From contig NZ_JALKAJ010000002.1 of assembly GCF_023015615.1 (NCBI RefSeq), positions 496,001 to 560,000 on the forward strand: 64,000 nucleotides of DNA, in the 5' to 3' direction. Under the pieces are notes generated by a model. The model searched no databases and was not told the DNA's origin. It saw only the letters and a program-made list of their open reading frames with translations. The translations under genes and the position numbers were made by a program. Origin of the DNA: Qipengyuania sp. S6317L1 (GTDB taxonomy: Bacteria; Pseudomonadota; Alphaproteobacteria; Sphingomonadales; Sphingomonadaceae). Positions 36,916 to 44,177 of the stretch are shown piece after piece. Positions within the stretch are counted from its first letter, which is position 1; every line of letters starts with the position of its first letter.

Positions 36916-38349
36916 TTGCAACAAGAATCAGACAATGCTGTCGCCGAGCTTCCAGAGCGCGTTAGCAAAAGCTTCGCAGGGCAATCCTATCGCCTCTATG
37001 CTGAGAGCTTTGAAACTACTTGGGGCTTTCGCAGCACATCGGGCAAATATTTCAAGATCTCAAACGCGGATCTTGCTGCGGCATTCCAAGACATCCTGAC
37101 CAACTGGGATGAGTGGACTGGAAAGAAACTAAACCAGAACTCGATCAATCCAGACGTAACTCTAAACGACTTTTCAAAATCGAACTTTTCCGAGGGCGCG
37201 CACAAGGACCTTGCTGAGGTTCAGCGCCGAGGCTTCCTGCATCTAATCAATGCAGTTGCCTACGCCGCGAGGCATGATGATCCCTACACCTCGTCGAGGT
37301 GGCTGCATGCATTAACGAAGGAAGACTACGAGAAAGCACTCGAAGCGATTATCGAGTTGTCCGAGGAAAGTTCAAAAATATCAGGCTCTATTGGTGACGC
37401 GGAACCGTCTCCCTACAATCCCGATCGTATGACAGGTGGCAGCAATGTCCTGTTTTACGGAGCGCCTGGGACTGGCAAAAGCTACTCGGTCTGGAACCGA
37501 ATTGAAAATAAGAAGCATGCCAAAGTCACTGTTTTCCACGCTGACCTTCAGAATAGTGATTTTGTCGGCACCCTAAAGCCACGTTCCGATGGCGATGCCA
37601 TCACCTACTCCTTTCAGCCCGGTCCCTTCGCTGCCGCAACAACGATGGCTTGGAGCCAGCCGAGCGAAAAGATCTTTCTCGTTATTGAAGAACTTAACCG
37701 CGCTGCAGCCGCTTCGGTGTTCGGAGAGCTTTTCCAGCTGCTTGACCGTGAAGATGACGGAAGCAGCTGTTACGAAGTGGATTTCCCTTCGCCTGAATTC
37801 CGAGACTGGTTCAACGCCGAGACCGGCCTCGATCATGACAAGTTATCAATTCCAAGCAATCTCTGGATACTAGCGACGATGAATTCTGCCGATCAGGGCG
37901 TGTTCCCGCTGGATACAGCCTTTAGACGGCGATGGGAGCAGTTATATCTCCCGATACGGTACGAAGATGACTACGGGGCGGTAATAAAGATTCATGACGG
38001 AAGTACCAACCTCGATCTGCCGTGGGGAGAGTTTGTCAGGGGTCTCAACGCAATTCTGACGGATCGTCTCGATATAGAGGAAGACCGGCTGGTTGCCCCA
38101 CGGTTTGTGGGAGAGTCCGAACTCGCAAATGGTCAGCTGCCGGGAAAGCTACTGATTTATCTTTGGGACGACCTTCTCCGTCATGGCGGACGTGAGGAGC
38201 TATTCCGTTCGGGGATCAAGACCTACGGCGACCTTCATGCAAAGGTTGAGAAAGGCGCAGCAATCTTCTCGGATGGCTTTCTGGCTAATCTCGCCGAGCA
38301 AGCGAAGGCAGAAGGCGAGGCGTCCGAGGTCGCGACCACGGAGGCCTGA
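36916..38349 (+). CDS. McrB-like AAA+ NTPase of a restriction system
   Basis: 477 aa from TTG 36916 with GGGG upstream. The N-terminal 170 residues are an unassigned domain, possibly DNA-recognising. The AAA+ module has Walker A GAPGTGKSYSV (about residues 180-190), LVIEELNRA (Walker B region) and MNSADQGVFPLDTAFRRRW, which matches McrB GTPases. It most likely drives the LlaJI-like nuclease encoded two bases downstream. No McrC name is given because the partner is of LlaJI type. Confidence 0.9.
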   Translation: MQQESDNAVAELPERVSKSFAGQSYRLYAESFETTWGFRSTSGKYFKISNADLAAAFQDILTNWDEWTGKKLNQNSINPDVTLNDFSKSNFSEGAHKDLAEVQRRGFLHLINAVAYAARHDDPYTSSRWLHALTKEDYEKALEAIIELSEESSKISGSIGDAEPSPYNPDRMTGGSNVLFYGAPGTGKSYSVWNRIENKKHAKVTVFHADLQNSDFVGTLKPRSDGDAITYSFQPGPFAAATTMAWSQPSEKIFLVIEELNRAAAASVFGELFQLLDREDDGSSCYEVDFPSPEFRDWFNAETGLDHDKLSIPSNLWILATMNSADQGVFPLDTAFRRRWEQLYLPIRYEDDYGAVIKIHDGSTNLDLPWGEFVRGLNAILTDRLDIEEDRLVAPRFVGESELANGQLPGKLLIYLWDDLLRHGGREELFRSGIKTYGDLHAKVEKGAAIFSDGFLANLAEQAKAEGEASEVATTEA

Positions 38350-38351
38350 CA

Positions 38352-39629
38352 TTGGCAATCAGGTTCCTACCCGACCGAGTGCCAAAGGCCGTTCTTTTCG
38401 CCGAGTATCCGGAGGTCGCAGAGAATCTCAGTCGAAGAAAAGCGGCCGTAATGGAAAACAGTCGGGAAACGGTCGCTTGGGTCGGAATAGCGCATGTCGA
38501 TTCAGACAACTCTACGGTGTTCCTACCTCACGGTGTTTCCGAAAGCTCCGCTGGTCAAGACCGTTTCGCGGAAAAGCTGATGCGGGCCATTGTGCGTTTC
38601 GCACGAGAATACTCGCGACCCGGAGAAGGCCGCAGTAGCGAGGGACCAAATCACGCGGCTTTGCTTGCGGAACTCGCAACGGATTATCGGGAAAATGGTT
38701 TGTTCTCTCAAAGAAAGCGAATCCAGACTTCTGCCGACGGTAAGCCGGATTGGGCAAGGACGGTCAAAAGATCGATCGTTTACCCGATGGATGACGGAAC
38801 ACCGATCTTTCTCGATCTCAAGACTACAAAACTGTCCGCCGAGACTTCGAACTTGATAGCCATGATCCAGTCCGAGGTCTTAGCCGAAATAGACAAGAAC
38901 CACGGTTGGTGGATAGCCAGCTACTTCGGCAACAGGAAGCCGCCAAAAAGAGGGGCCGCCAGAGGGCTAGCGAGATCAAAATGGATCAAGTTCCTTAGGC
39001 TGACCCTGAGAATGCTATTCGAGCAACGCGCGGTGCGACTAGTACATCTCTTGATCGACTATCTGGAAAGCAAGGCTGGTAGGGGAGCTGGTCAGACTAT
39101 TTGCGGCATCTCCGATTTCTCGACGATGTGGGAAGAGATGCTGCGCAAGGCCCTCCCCAATGTCGACGAAGGGTGGAATTCAAAGCTTCCCAGAGCATAC
39201 TACTATCAAAGCAATGGAAGCCGTCATGAGGGTGGGCGGATGGAGATTGACATCGTCCTGCGCAGAACGGGTCATTTCTGCATATTGGATGCGAAATACT
39301 ACAAGGCTACTAGCAGCAACGTTTCGCCTGGAATGCCCGATGTCTCGAAGCAGATAATGTACCAGATGGCTTTTGAGAGCATTCAGGGCGAGGGAACTCC
39401 CCCTCCAAAGAACGCATTCATATTTCCCGCGCGGGAGACTGGAGCGGGCCCATTCCAAAGGGTTGAGATCACAGATCAAGATCCGACGAAGGCACGCCGG
39501 TTCAAGCCTGTTGATTGCCTATATGTTTCAACGGCAGAAATTATCGAGGCATATGCCGAGCGCAGGAAGATCGATGGTTCCGGCTGGCTTGACGGCCTGT
39601 TGTCGGCCGGAGCACCTGCTATTTCGTGA
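38352..39629 (+). CDS. LlaJI-like restriction endonuclease subunit
   Basis: 425 aa from TTG 38352; GGAGG seven bases upstream lies inside the mcrB end. The nuclease core is a PD-(D/E)xK type: E298/D300 in MEIDIVLRR and D313-A-K315 in ILDAKYYK. The arrangement with a McrB-like NTPase matches the two-subunit LlaJI restriction enzymes and, more distantly, McrC. Recognition sequence unknown. Confidence 0.82.
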   Translation: MAIRFLPDRVPKAVLFAEYPEVAENLSRRKAAVMENSRETVAWVGIAHVDSDNSTVFLPHGVSESSAGQDRFAEKLMRAIVRFAREYSRPGEGRSSEGPNHAALLAELATDYRENGLFSQRKRIQTSADGKPDWARTVKRSIVYPMDDGTPIFLDLKTTKLSAETSNLIAMIQSEVLAEIDKNHGWWIASYFGNRKPPKRGAARGLARSKWIKFLRLTLRMLFEQRAVRLVHLLIDYLESKAGRGAGQTICGISDFSTMWEEMLRKALPNVDEGWNSKLPRAYYYQSNGSRHEGGRMEIDIVLRRTGHFCILDAKYYKATSSNVSPGMPDVSKQIMYQMAFESIQGEGTPPPKNAFIFPARETGAGPFQRVEITDQDPTKARRFKPVDCLYVSTAEIIEAYAERRKIDGSGWLDGLLSAGAPAIS

Positions 39630-39658
39630 CCAATTCTCGCACATAAGTATATCCGATT

Positions 39659-39677
39659 TGGGGGCTTTATTGGGGGC
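39659..39677 (+). repeat. Two TGGGGGC direct repeats inside attR
   Basis: TGGGGGC at 39659-39665 and 39671-39677, period 12, same orientation and motif as the trio near attL. Presumed arm sites for the P4-type integrase. Confidence 0.7.
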
Positions 39678-39733
39678 ATTGAATTTTGAATAGAAAATTT
39701 AATGATTTCAAATCAAGTATCTATCTTACGTAA

Positions 39734-39755
39734 TCGAGTCCTCTTCTGGCACCAT
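39734..39755 (+). repeat. attR: copy of tRNA-Leu 3' end
   Basis: TCGAGTCCTCTTCTGG then CACCAT; identical to attL except for one missing G. Sequence similarity to the region after the tRNA continues past it, see the remnant entry. Confidence 0.85.
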
Positions 39756-40012
39756 CTACACATTCATCACAATTCGCTGACGGTTGCAAAAACCCCGGCA
39801 ATTTGCGCAGAATGGTTAGCTTCTAGCCGCTGGCGTTCGTCAAAGTTCGCCGACGACTGGGACCAATGTAGGGGCGTCTCAATCCGATGTTGGGCAATTT
39901 ATACCGATCTAGCGTGAAAGCTTCGCCTCCAAGGCCTCTAACATGCGAAGCTGTTTACGCCGCGAAGCCGCGGGAAAAGAGGTGGAAATGGTCAGACAAG
40001 ATGGGGCGCTAC
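39756..40012 (+). pseudogene. Degraded remnant of a second integrase locus
   Basis: Continuing from attR this block is a diverged copy of 30706-30970: the leader (CTGACGGTTG, GCTGGCGTTCGT) and the first codons of the integrase. From 39932 it reads PLTCEAVYAAKPREKRWKWSD against PLTDNAIRAAKPREKNWKLSD in the intact gene, but the start codon is changed (AGG instead of ATG). Similarity stops near 40012. It indicates an earlier related element at the same attachment site. Confidence 0.82.
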
Positions 40013-40373
40013 CCACCACCATTTGGCTGGACAAGAGCGTTCAGCTAATCGTTGTACGAACGCTTTGGATCAGGTGCACATCCGCTGCCTCTGCCTGACT
40101 GTGATGATCTGATGCAGATATCGAAATATCCACCTGTCCAACAATCGTCTTCTTTTGCAGCCAAGTGAGCTGAGACTTTGGAAGCGGATACGTTCCGGAG
40201 CCAGCTCAACTTTCTCTACCTGACAGCCTGACCAGTGAACCAAACTTGCCTCCCGGTGATTGTTTGGCCTAGGCTCCCACCAGAGGTATCGTGCGTTTCA
40301 GTTCGATTGTCCGAAGCTTGCTCGCAAGGCGGCATGCGTTCGGTCCGTTCAACGCCTCACCTTGGGGGGATAT
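40013..40373. other. Intergenic region after the integrase remnant
   Basis: No supported gene. An inverted repeat AGCGTTC/GAACGCT (40036-40042 with 40058-40064) could form a weak hairpin. GGGGGGA at about 40365-40371 is the ribosome-binding site for the TIR gene. The sequence may be element debris. Confidence 0.5.
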
Positions 40374-42323
40374 GTGAGCGGCGACAATTCCATTGCGGAT
40401 GCCCGGGCATCGATCTTCGTCAGCTATTCGCGAAGCGATCGCGACCGCGTTCTTCCTGTCATTACCGCGCTTTGCGATAGGGGGCATTCGGTATGGTGGG
40501 ACGGTCTCCTCGAAGGCGGCGACCGTTTTTCGCAAGTAACCGAGACCGCGCTTGAAACAAGCGATGTGGTGCTCGTTGTTTGGACCAGGACCTCGATCAA
40601 CTCGCATTGGGTGCGCGATGAGGCCACGCGAGGGCGCGACCGTGGGCGGATGGTGTCGGTCTCGCTCGACGGGACCGAGCCACCGCTTGGGTTTCGACAG
40701 ATCCAGTATATCGACCTGTCGGGAAGCGGCGACCCTGCAAAACGCTCGCGCTTTGCCGAGGTTACAGCGGCACTCGACAAGGTCGAAGATAAGGCGGGGA
40801 CGGATCTCAACTTCGGCAGCGCCGGTGTATCTTCATCGACCACCGGATTATCACGCCGCAATGCCATTTTTCTTGCTGGAGGAGGGTTTCTCGCTGCCGG
40901 GGCCGGGGTTGCCTTGTGGCGAAGCGGACTGGTGAGCGGCTCAGGAACGCCCGGCAGCGTGGCGGTGATGACCTTTGAGGACCTTACCGGAGGCCCCGGG
41001 ACCGACTACCTGTCCGCCGGATTGTCAGAGGAATTGCGCGCAATTCTCAGCCGCCATCGCCAACTTGCCGTAGCGGCCCAGACCTCGTCTGATAAATTCA
41101 AGGAAAGCGACGCTACCGCTGGCGAGATTGCGTCCGCGCTCGGCGTTCAACATGTGCTTGAGGGCAGTGTCAGGAGCGAGGGCGATGAACTGCGAGTGGC
41201 AGCGCGGCTGATAGACGGGACGAGCGACCTTGATGTCTGGTCGGATGTCTTCTCGGGCCAGATCGACAATGTCCTTTCGGTGCAAAGCGAGATCGCCACG
41301 CTGGTGGTGGATTCCTTGCTCGCCAGCTTTTCTTCAGGCGAGATTGCGGGAACCGAAAGGATCGGAGGCACCGACAATCCAGAGGCGCTCAACCACTATC
41401 TTCGCGGGACAGCGCTTTACCAACAGATCAGCTCCAATCAGGCGACAGACGAAGCAGCCCTCGCCGCTCTGGATGATGCCATTGCTCTCGACCCGCAATA
41501 TGCCGCAGCTCACGCATATCGTGCACGTGTCCTGACGGCGCTTGGCAATCGCTATGCGAGCGGCGAGACGCTCGCATCGTATTACGAAAGGGCGATGGAG
41601 GCAGCGCGACGGTCAATCGAGCTGGAGCCTGATTTGGCGCAGGGCTACGATTCGCTGGGTTCGGTGCTCGCCAATGGCAAGCTTGACCTCGCTTCGGCGA
41701 AACGGCCTTATGAGCGCAGTTTCGAACTCGGCTATGGCAACGCCGATATTCTCACTGGCTACACCTTTTTCGCGTCATATATTGGCGAATTTGATGACGG
41801 ACGCGCGGCGATTGCACGCGCGGAACGGCTTGATCCACTCAATGCAGGTGTGTTTCGGGCAGACTCGTTTCTGGAGTTCGCGGCGCGTGATTACCCCGCA
41901 GCGGCGGCTGCGGCGCGACGGGCATTGTCGCTCACTGAAGGGATCAGCATCGCCAACCGGATTTTGGGAGATATTGCCCGATATGAGGGGCGGCTTGACG
42001 ATGCGCGAGAGCTTTACGCGGTTGAGCCAAGCACGCTGTCTCGCTTGCCAAGTCTGGCAATCCTCGAGGCACAGGAGGGCAACCGCGCAGCCGCCGATCA
42101 GGCATTCGCCGAGATGGTTGACGCATTTGGCGACAACAGCCTCTACCAGCAGGCGCAGGTTCAGGCGCAGTGGGGGCAGGCACAAGAGGCCATCGCCACA
42201 TTAGAGCGCGCGTTGGATGCCGGTGATGCCGGGCTGGTTCTGTCGCGCTCAGATCAAAACCTTGACCCAATTCGACACGATGCCACCTTTGTGGCTATAC
42301 AAAAGAGGCTCGGATTTGAGTGA
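40374..42323 (+). CDS. TIR-domain membrane protein with TolB/FlgO-like and TPR domains
   Basis: 649 aa from GTG 40374. TIR domain at about residues 10-150 (ASIFVSYSRSDRDR; SHWVRDEATRG holds a candidate catalytic Glu of NAD-cleaving TIRs). A transmembrane segment follows (about 163-185), then a TolB/FlgO-like domain (SVAVMTFEDLTGG ... LEGSVRSEGDELRVAARLID) and TPR-like helical repeats to the end (AYRARVLTALGNRY, YDSLGSVLANGK). Cytoplasmic TIR, periplasmic repeats is the predicted topology. The function is unknown; see findings. Confidence 0.85.
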   Translation: MSGDNSIADARASIFVSYSRSDRDRVLPVITALCDRGHSVWWDGLLEGGDRFSQVTETALETSDVVLVVWTRTSINSHWVRDEATRGRDRGRMVSVSLDGTEPPLGFRQIQYIDLSGSGDPAKRSRFAEVTAALDKVEDKAGTDLNFGSAGVSSSTTGLSRRNAIFLAGGGFLAAGAGVALWRSGLVSGSGTPGSVAVMTFEDLTGGPGTDYLSAGLSEELRAILSRHRQLAVAAQTSSDKFKESDATAGEIASALGVQHVLEGSVRSEGDELRVAARLIDGTSDLDVWSDVFSGQIDNVLSVQSEIATLVVDSLLASFSSGEIAGTERIGGTDNPEALNHYLRGTALYQQISSNQATDEAALAALDDAIALDPQYAAAHAYRARVLTALGNRYASGETLASYYERAMEAARRSIELEPDLAQGYDSLGSVLANGKLDLASAKRPYERSFELGYGNADILTGYTFFASYIGEFDDGRAAIARAERLDPLNAGVFRADSFLEFAARDYPAAAAAARRALSLTEGISIANRILGDIARYEGRLDDARELYAVEPSTLSRLPSLAILEAQEGNRAAADQAFAEMVDAFGDNSLYQQAQVQAQWGQAQEAIATLERALDAGDAGLVLSRSDQNLDPIRHDATFVAIQKRLGFE

Positions 42324-42344
42324 GCAAGCAAACAGGGGGATTAC

Positions 42345-42602
42345 ATGAGAAAACAATTTGCAATCGGGTCAGCAATTGCTTTGGCATTTGGTGTCGCGGC
42401 CTGCACACCGCCCGCAGAAAACGAAGGCGACAATGCGGCTGAAGAAGCGATGGAAGAGGTTGAAGAAACTGGCGCCGAAGCAGATGCGGCCATGGATGGC
42501 GAAATGATGGACGGCGAGATGACGCAAGAAGCCAGCGAGGCTGAGGGCGAAGGCGACGTTTCCACCGGCGTCGATCAAGATGGCAACCCCGTCCACGACT
42601 GA
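42345..42602 (+). CDS. Small acidic lipoprotein
   Basis: 85 aa. Signal peptide with lipobox FGVAAC (Cys20), then a very acidic low-complexity tail (Glu, Asp, Met, Ala) that ends GVDQDGNPVHD. Such proteins are annotated only as hypothetical. Ribosome-binding site CAGGGGG upstream; 21 bp after the TIR gene, likely co-transcribed with it. Confidence 0.72.
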   Translation: MRKQFAIGSAIALAFGVAACTPPAENEGDNAAEEAMEEVEETGAEADAAMDGEMMDGEMTQEASEAEGEGDVSTGVDQDGNPVHD

Positions 42603-44079
42603 TCACTTTCACAAAGCGAACAGGCCCGGAAGATTTCGTTTTTCGGGCCTTTTCGTCTGGCTCGCCATATGGGCATCGCTCGCCCTTGCACCCACCGCCC
42701 AAGCCCAATCCACGCTCTCAGCCGGCGAAAGCTATCACCGCATTGTCGCAGAGCTTTACCCTGAGGAAACAGGGGCTTTTGATAGTTTTTATGCTGGGCT
42801 CGATGCCTATGATCGCCTCGCTCTGGCACGGGTAATAGAGCGCCTTGATGCGGGCGAACTGGGAATGTTCGCTCATCTCCTGACAAACACGGACACGCCC
42901 ACAGCGATCAAGACTTTGCGCTTGCTGGGCGGCTATAGCGACGAACAGCTGACCTTTGTCACGGAACTGCTCAAGGAACGCGACTATGACCGTTGGGAAG
43001 CAATCCCGCTGCTGGTTCGCAGCGAAAGCTATGCGAACGCACGCGATATGCTGCTGGGGTCCGAGGCGGAAAATCCCTGCGAATATCCGCAGGACGGAGA
43101 TCTAATCGGATCCGGCGTTGACGCTGATGCCTTTGCGGTGCGCTATTGCAGCGAAGCTGAGAACAGGTTCAAGCAGACTTTTTTCAATACAAGCAGCGAA
43201 TATGTCAGCCATGGGAAGCTTGCCAATGATGGAGAAATCCCCTGGCAGGTTCAATTTTCGCTTCACGGCGCAAGCACCCGTGCGCACAAGGGGCAGAGCG
43301 CGCGCGCAAGGCAGGTCGAACGGTTCGGGCGCGAGCTGATGGATTGGGAAATCAACCATACCTGCGGCGGCGTTTATCTCGGTGCGAAATTTGTTCTGAC
43401 CGCTGCGCATTGTATCGGCGAACTGGCGGACACACGGTTTTTTGCTGGCCGACGCATCCATCTGGGCTCGGTAAAAATCGACGGCCAACGCAACCTTTAC
43501 AAAATCAGGAATGTGCTGGTTCATGCTGATTTCAAAGGCGAGACCCTGCAGAACGATATCGCTCTCATCCAACTTGAAAAAGTGCCAACTGGGTTTCGAC
43601 GCAATCTCCGATCGGTCAGACCGGCAAGAGCACCAGCACAACCCTCTGGTCGTGTTCCGCTATTGCTGAGCGGTTGGGGGTTTAACCGCCCTGCCTCCAG
43701 TTCGAACGCGATCTTTGCCTTGGACGGTCAGCGACAGGCCGCTGCCCAACCCACGCTTCTCAAGGGCGACGTTTGGGTCCAGAAAATCTCTCTGTGCAAG
43801 AACAACCGCCACTTCAGGCGCAGACAGATACAATTGTATCCGGGACAAATTTGCGTTGGTTCACCGCGGGGCATCGACAGTTGCCGCGGTGATAGTGGAG
43901 GTCCTCTGGTCAATCCACGATCCGAAGTCCTGGTCGGCCTCGTCTCGGGCAGCGCAGGGTGCGGGCTGACAGGCACGCCTTCGATTTTCACCGATGTCGG
44001 ATATTACCGCGACTGGATCGACCGGGCAAAGGCCGCTGCCCCGCGCCTCAGGCAAAATCGCAAGCATCGCTTTCGATAA
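42580..44079 (+). CDS. Secreted trypsin-like serine protease (S1)
   Basis: 499 aa. Signal peptide (about residues 22-43, ending PTAQAQS), an unassigned helical N-domain (about 50-210) and a chymotrypsin-fold domain. The catalytic triad is His277 (TAAHC), Asp326 (NDIALIQ), Ser439 (CRGDSGGPL). GWGF and the Cys pairs fit disulfides in the periplasm or outside. ATG 42580 overlaps the lipoprotein end by 23 bases and a hairpin terminator lies in its signal-peptide coding region. Substrate unknown. Confidence 0.85.
   Translation: MATPSTTDHFHKANRPGRFRFSGLFVWLAIWASLALAPTAQAQSTLSAGESYHRIVAELYPEETGAFDSFYAGLDAYDRLALARVIERLDAGELGMFAHLLTNTDTPTAIKTLRLLGGYSDEQLTFVTELLKERDYDRWEAIPLLVRSESYANARDMLLGSEAENPCEYPQDGDLIGSGVDADAFAVRYCSEAENRFKQTFFNTSSEYVSHGKLANDGEIPWQVQFSLHGASTRAHKGQSARARQVERFGRELMDWEINHTCGGVYLGAKFVLTAAHCIGELADTRFFAGRRIHLGSVKIDGQRNLYKIRNVLVHADFKGETLQNDIALIQLEKVPTGFRRNLRSVRPARAPAQPSGRVPLLLSGWGFNRPASSSNAIFALDGQRQAAAQPTLLKGDVWVQKISLCKNNRHFRRRQIQLYPGQICVGSPRGIDSCRGDSGGPLVNPRSEVLVGLVSGSAGCGLTGTPSIFTDVGYYRDWIDRAKAAAPRLRQNRKHRFR
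42622..42653 (+). terminator. Hairpin terminator within the start of the protease gene
   Basis: AGGCCCG (42622-42628) pairs with CGGGCCT (42644-42650), extended by A/T pairs, and is followed by TTTTCG. It would end the lipoprotein transcript, or attenuate expression of the protease whose signal peptide it encodes. Confidence 0.6.
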
Positions 44080-44177
44080 GAGCTTTTGCCCGAAATGGCT
44101 TTCCGGTTGTGCTCGGTCGCTGGCATGGATAGCGTCGGGTAGTTGCAAGGTAGGGGGACGTTGCGATTTCAAGTGAA

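Larger units (their letters stand above)
30683..39755. mobile_element. Integrated element in tRNA-Leu carrying a restriction-modification island (about 9 kb)
   Basis: Bounded by a direct repeat of the tRNA 3' end (30683-30705 and 39734-39755). It encodes a P4-type integrase next to the tRNA, a DNA-binding/recombinase module, and an m5C methyltransferase-Vsr-McrB-LlaJI block. TGGGGGC direct repeats lie inside both ends as presumed integrase arm sites. No replication, conjugation or phage structural genes are visible, so it is a small integrative element or defence island that probably needs a helper to move. Confidence 0.88.
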
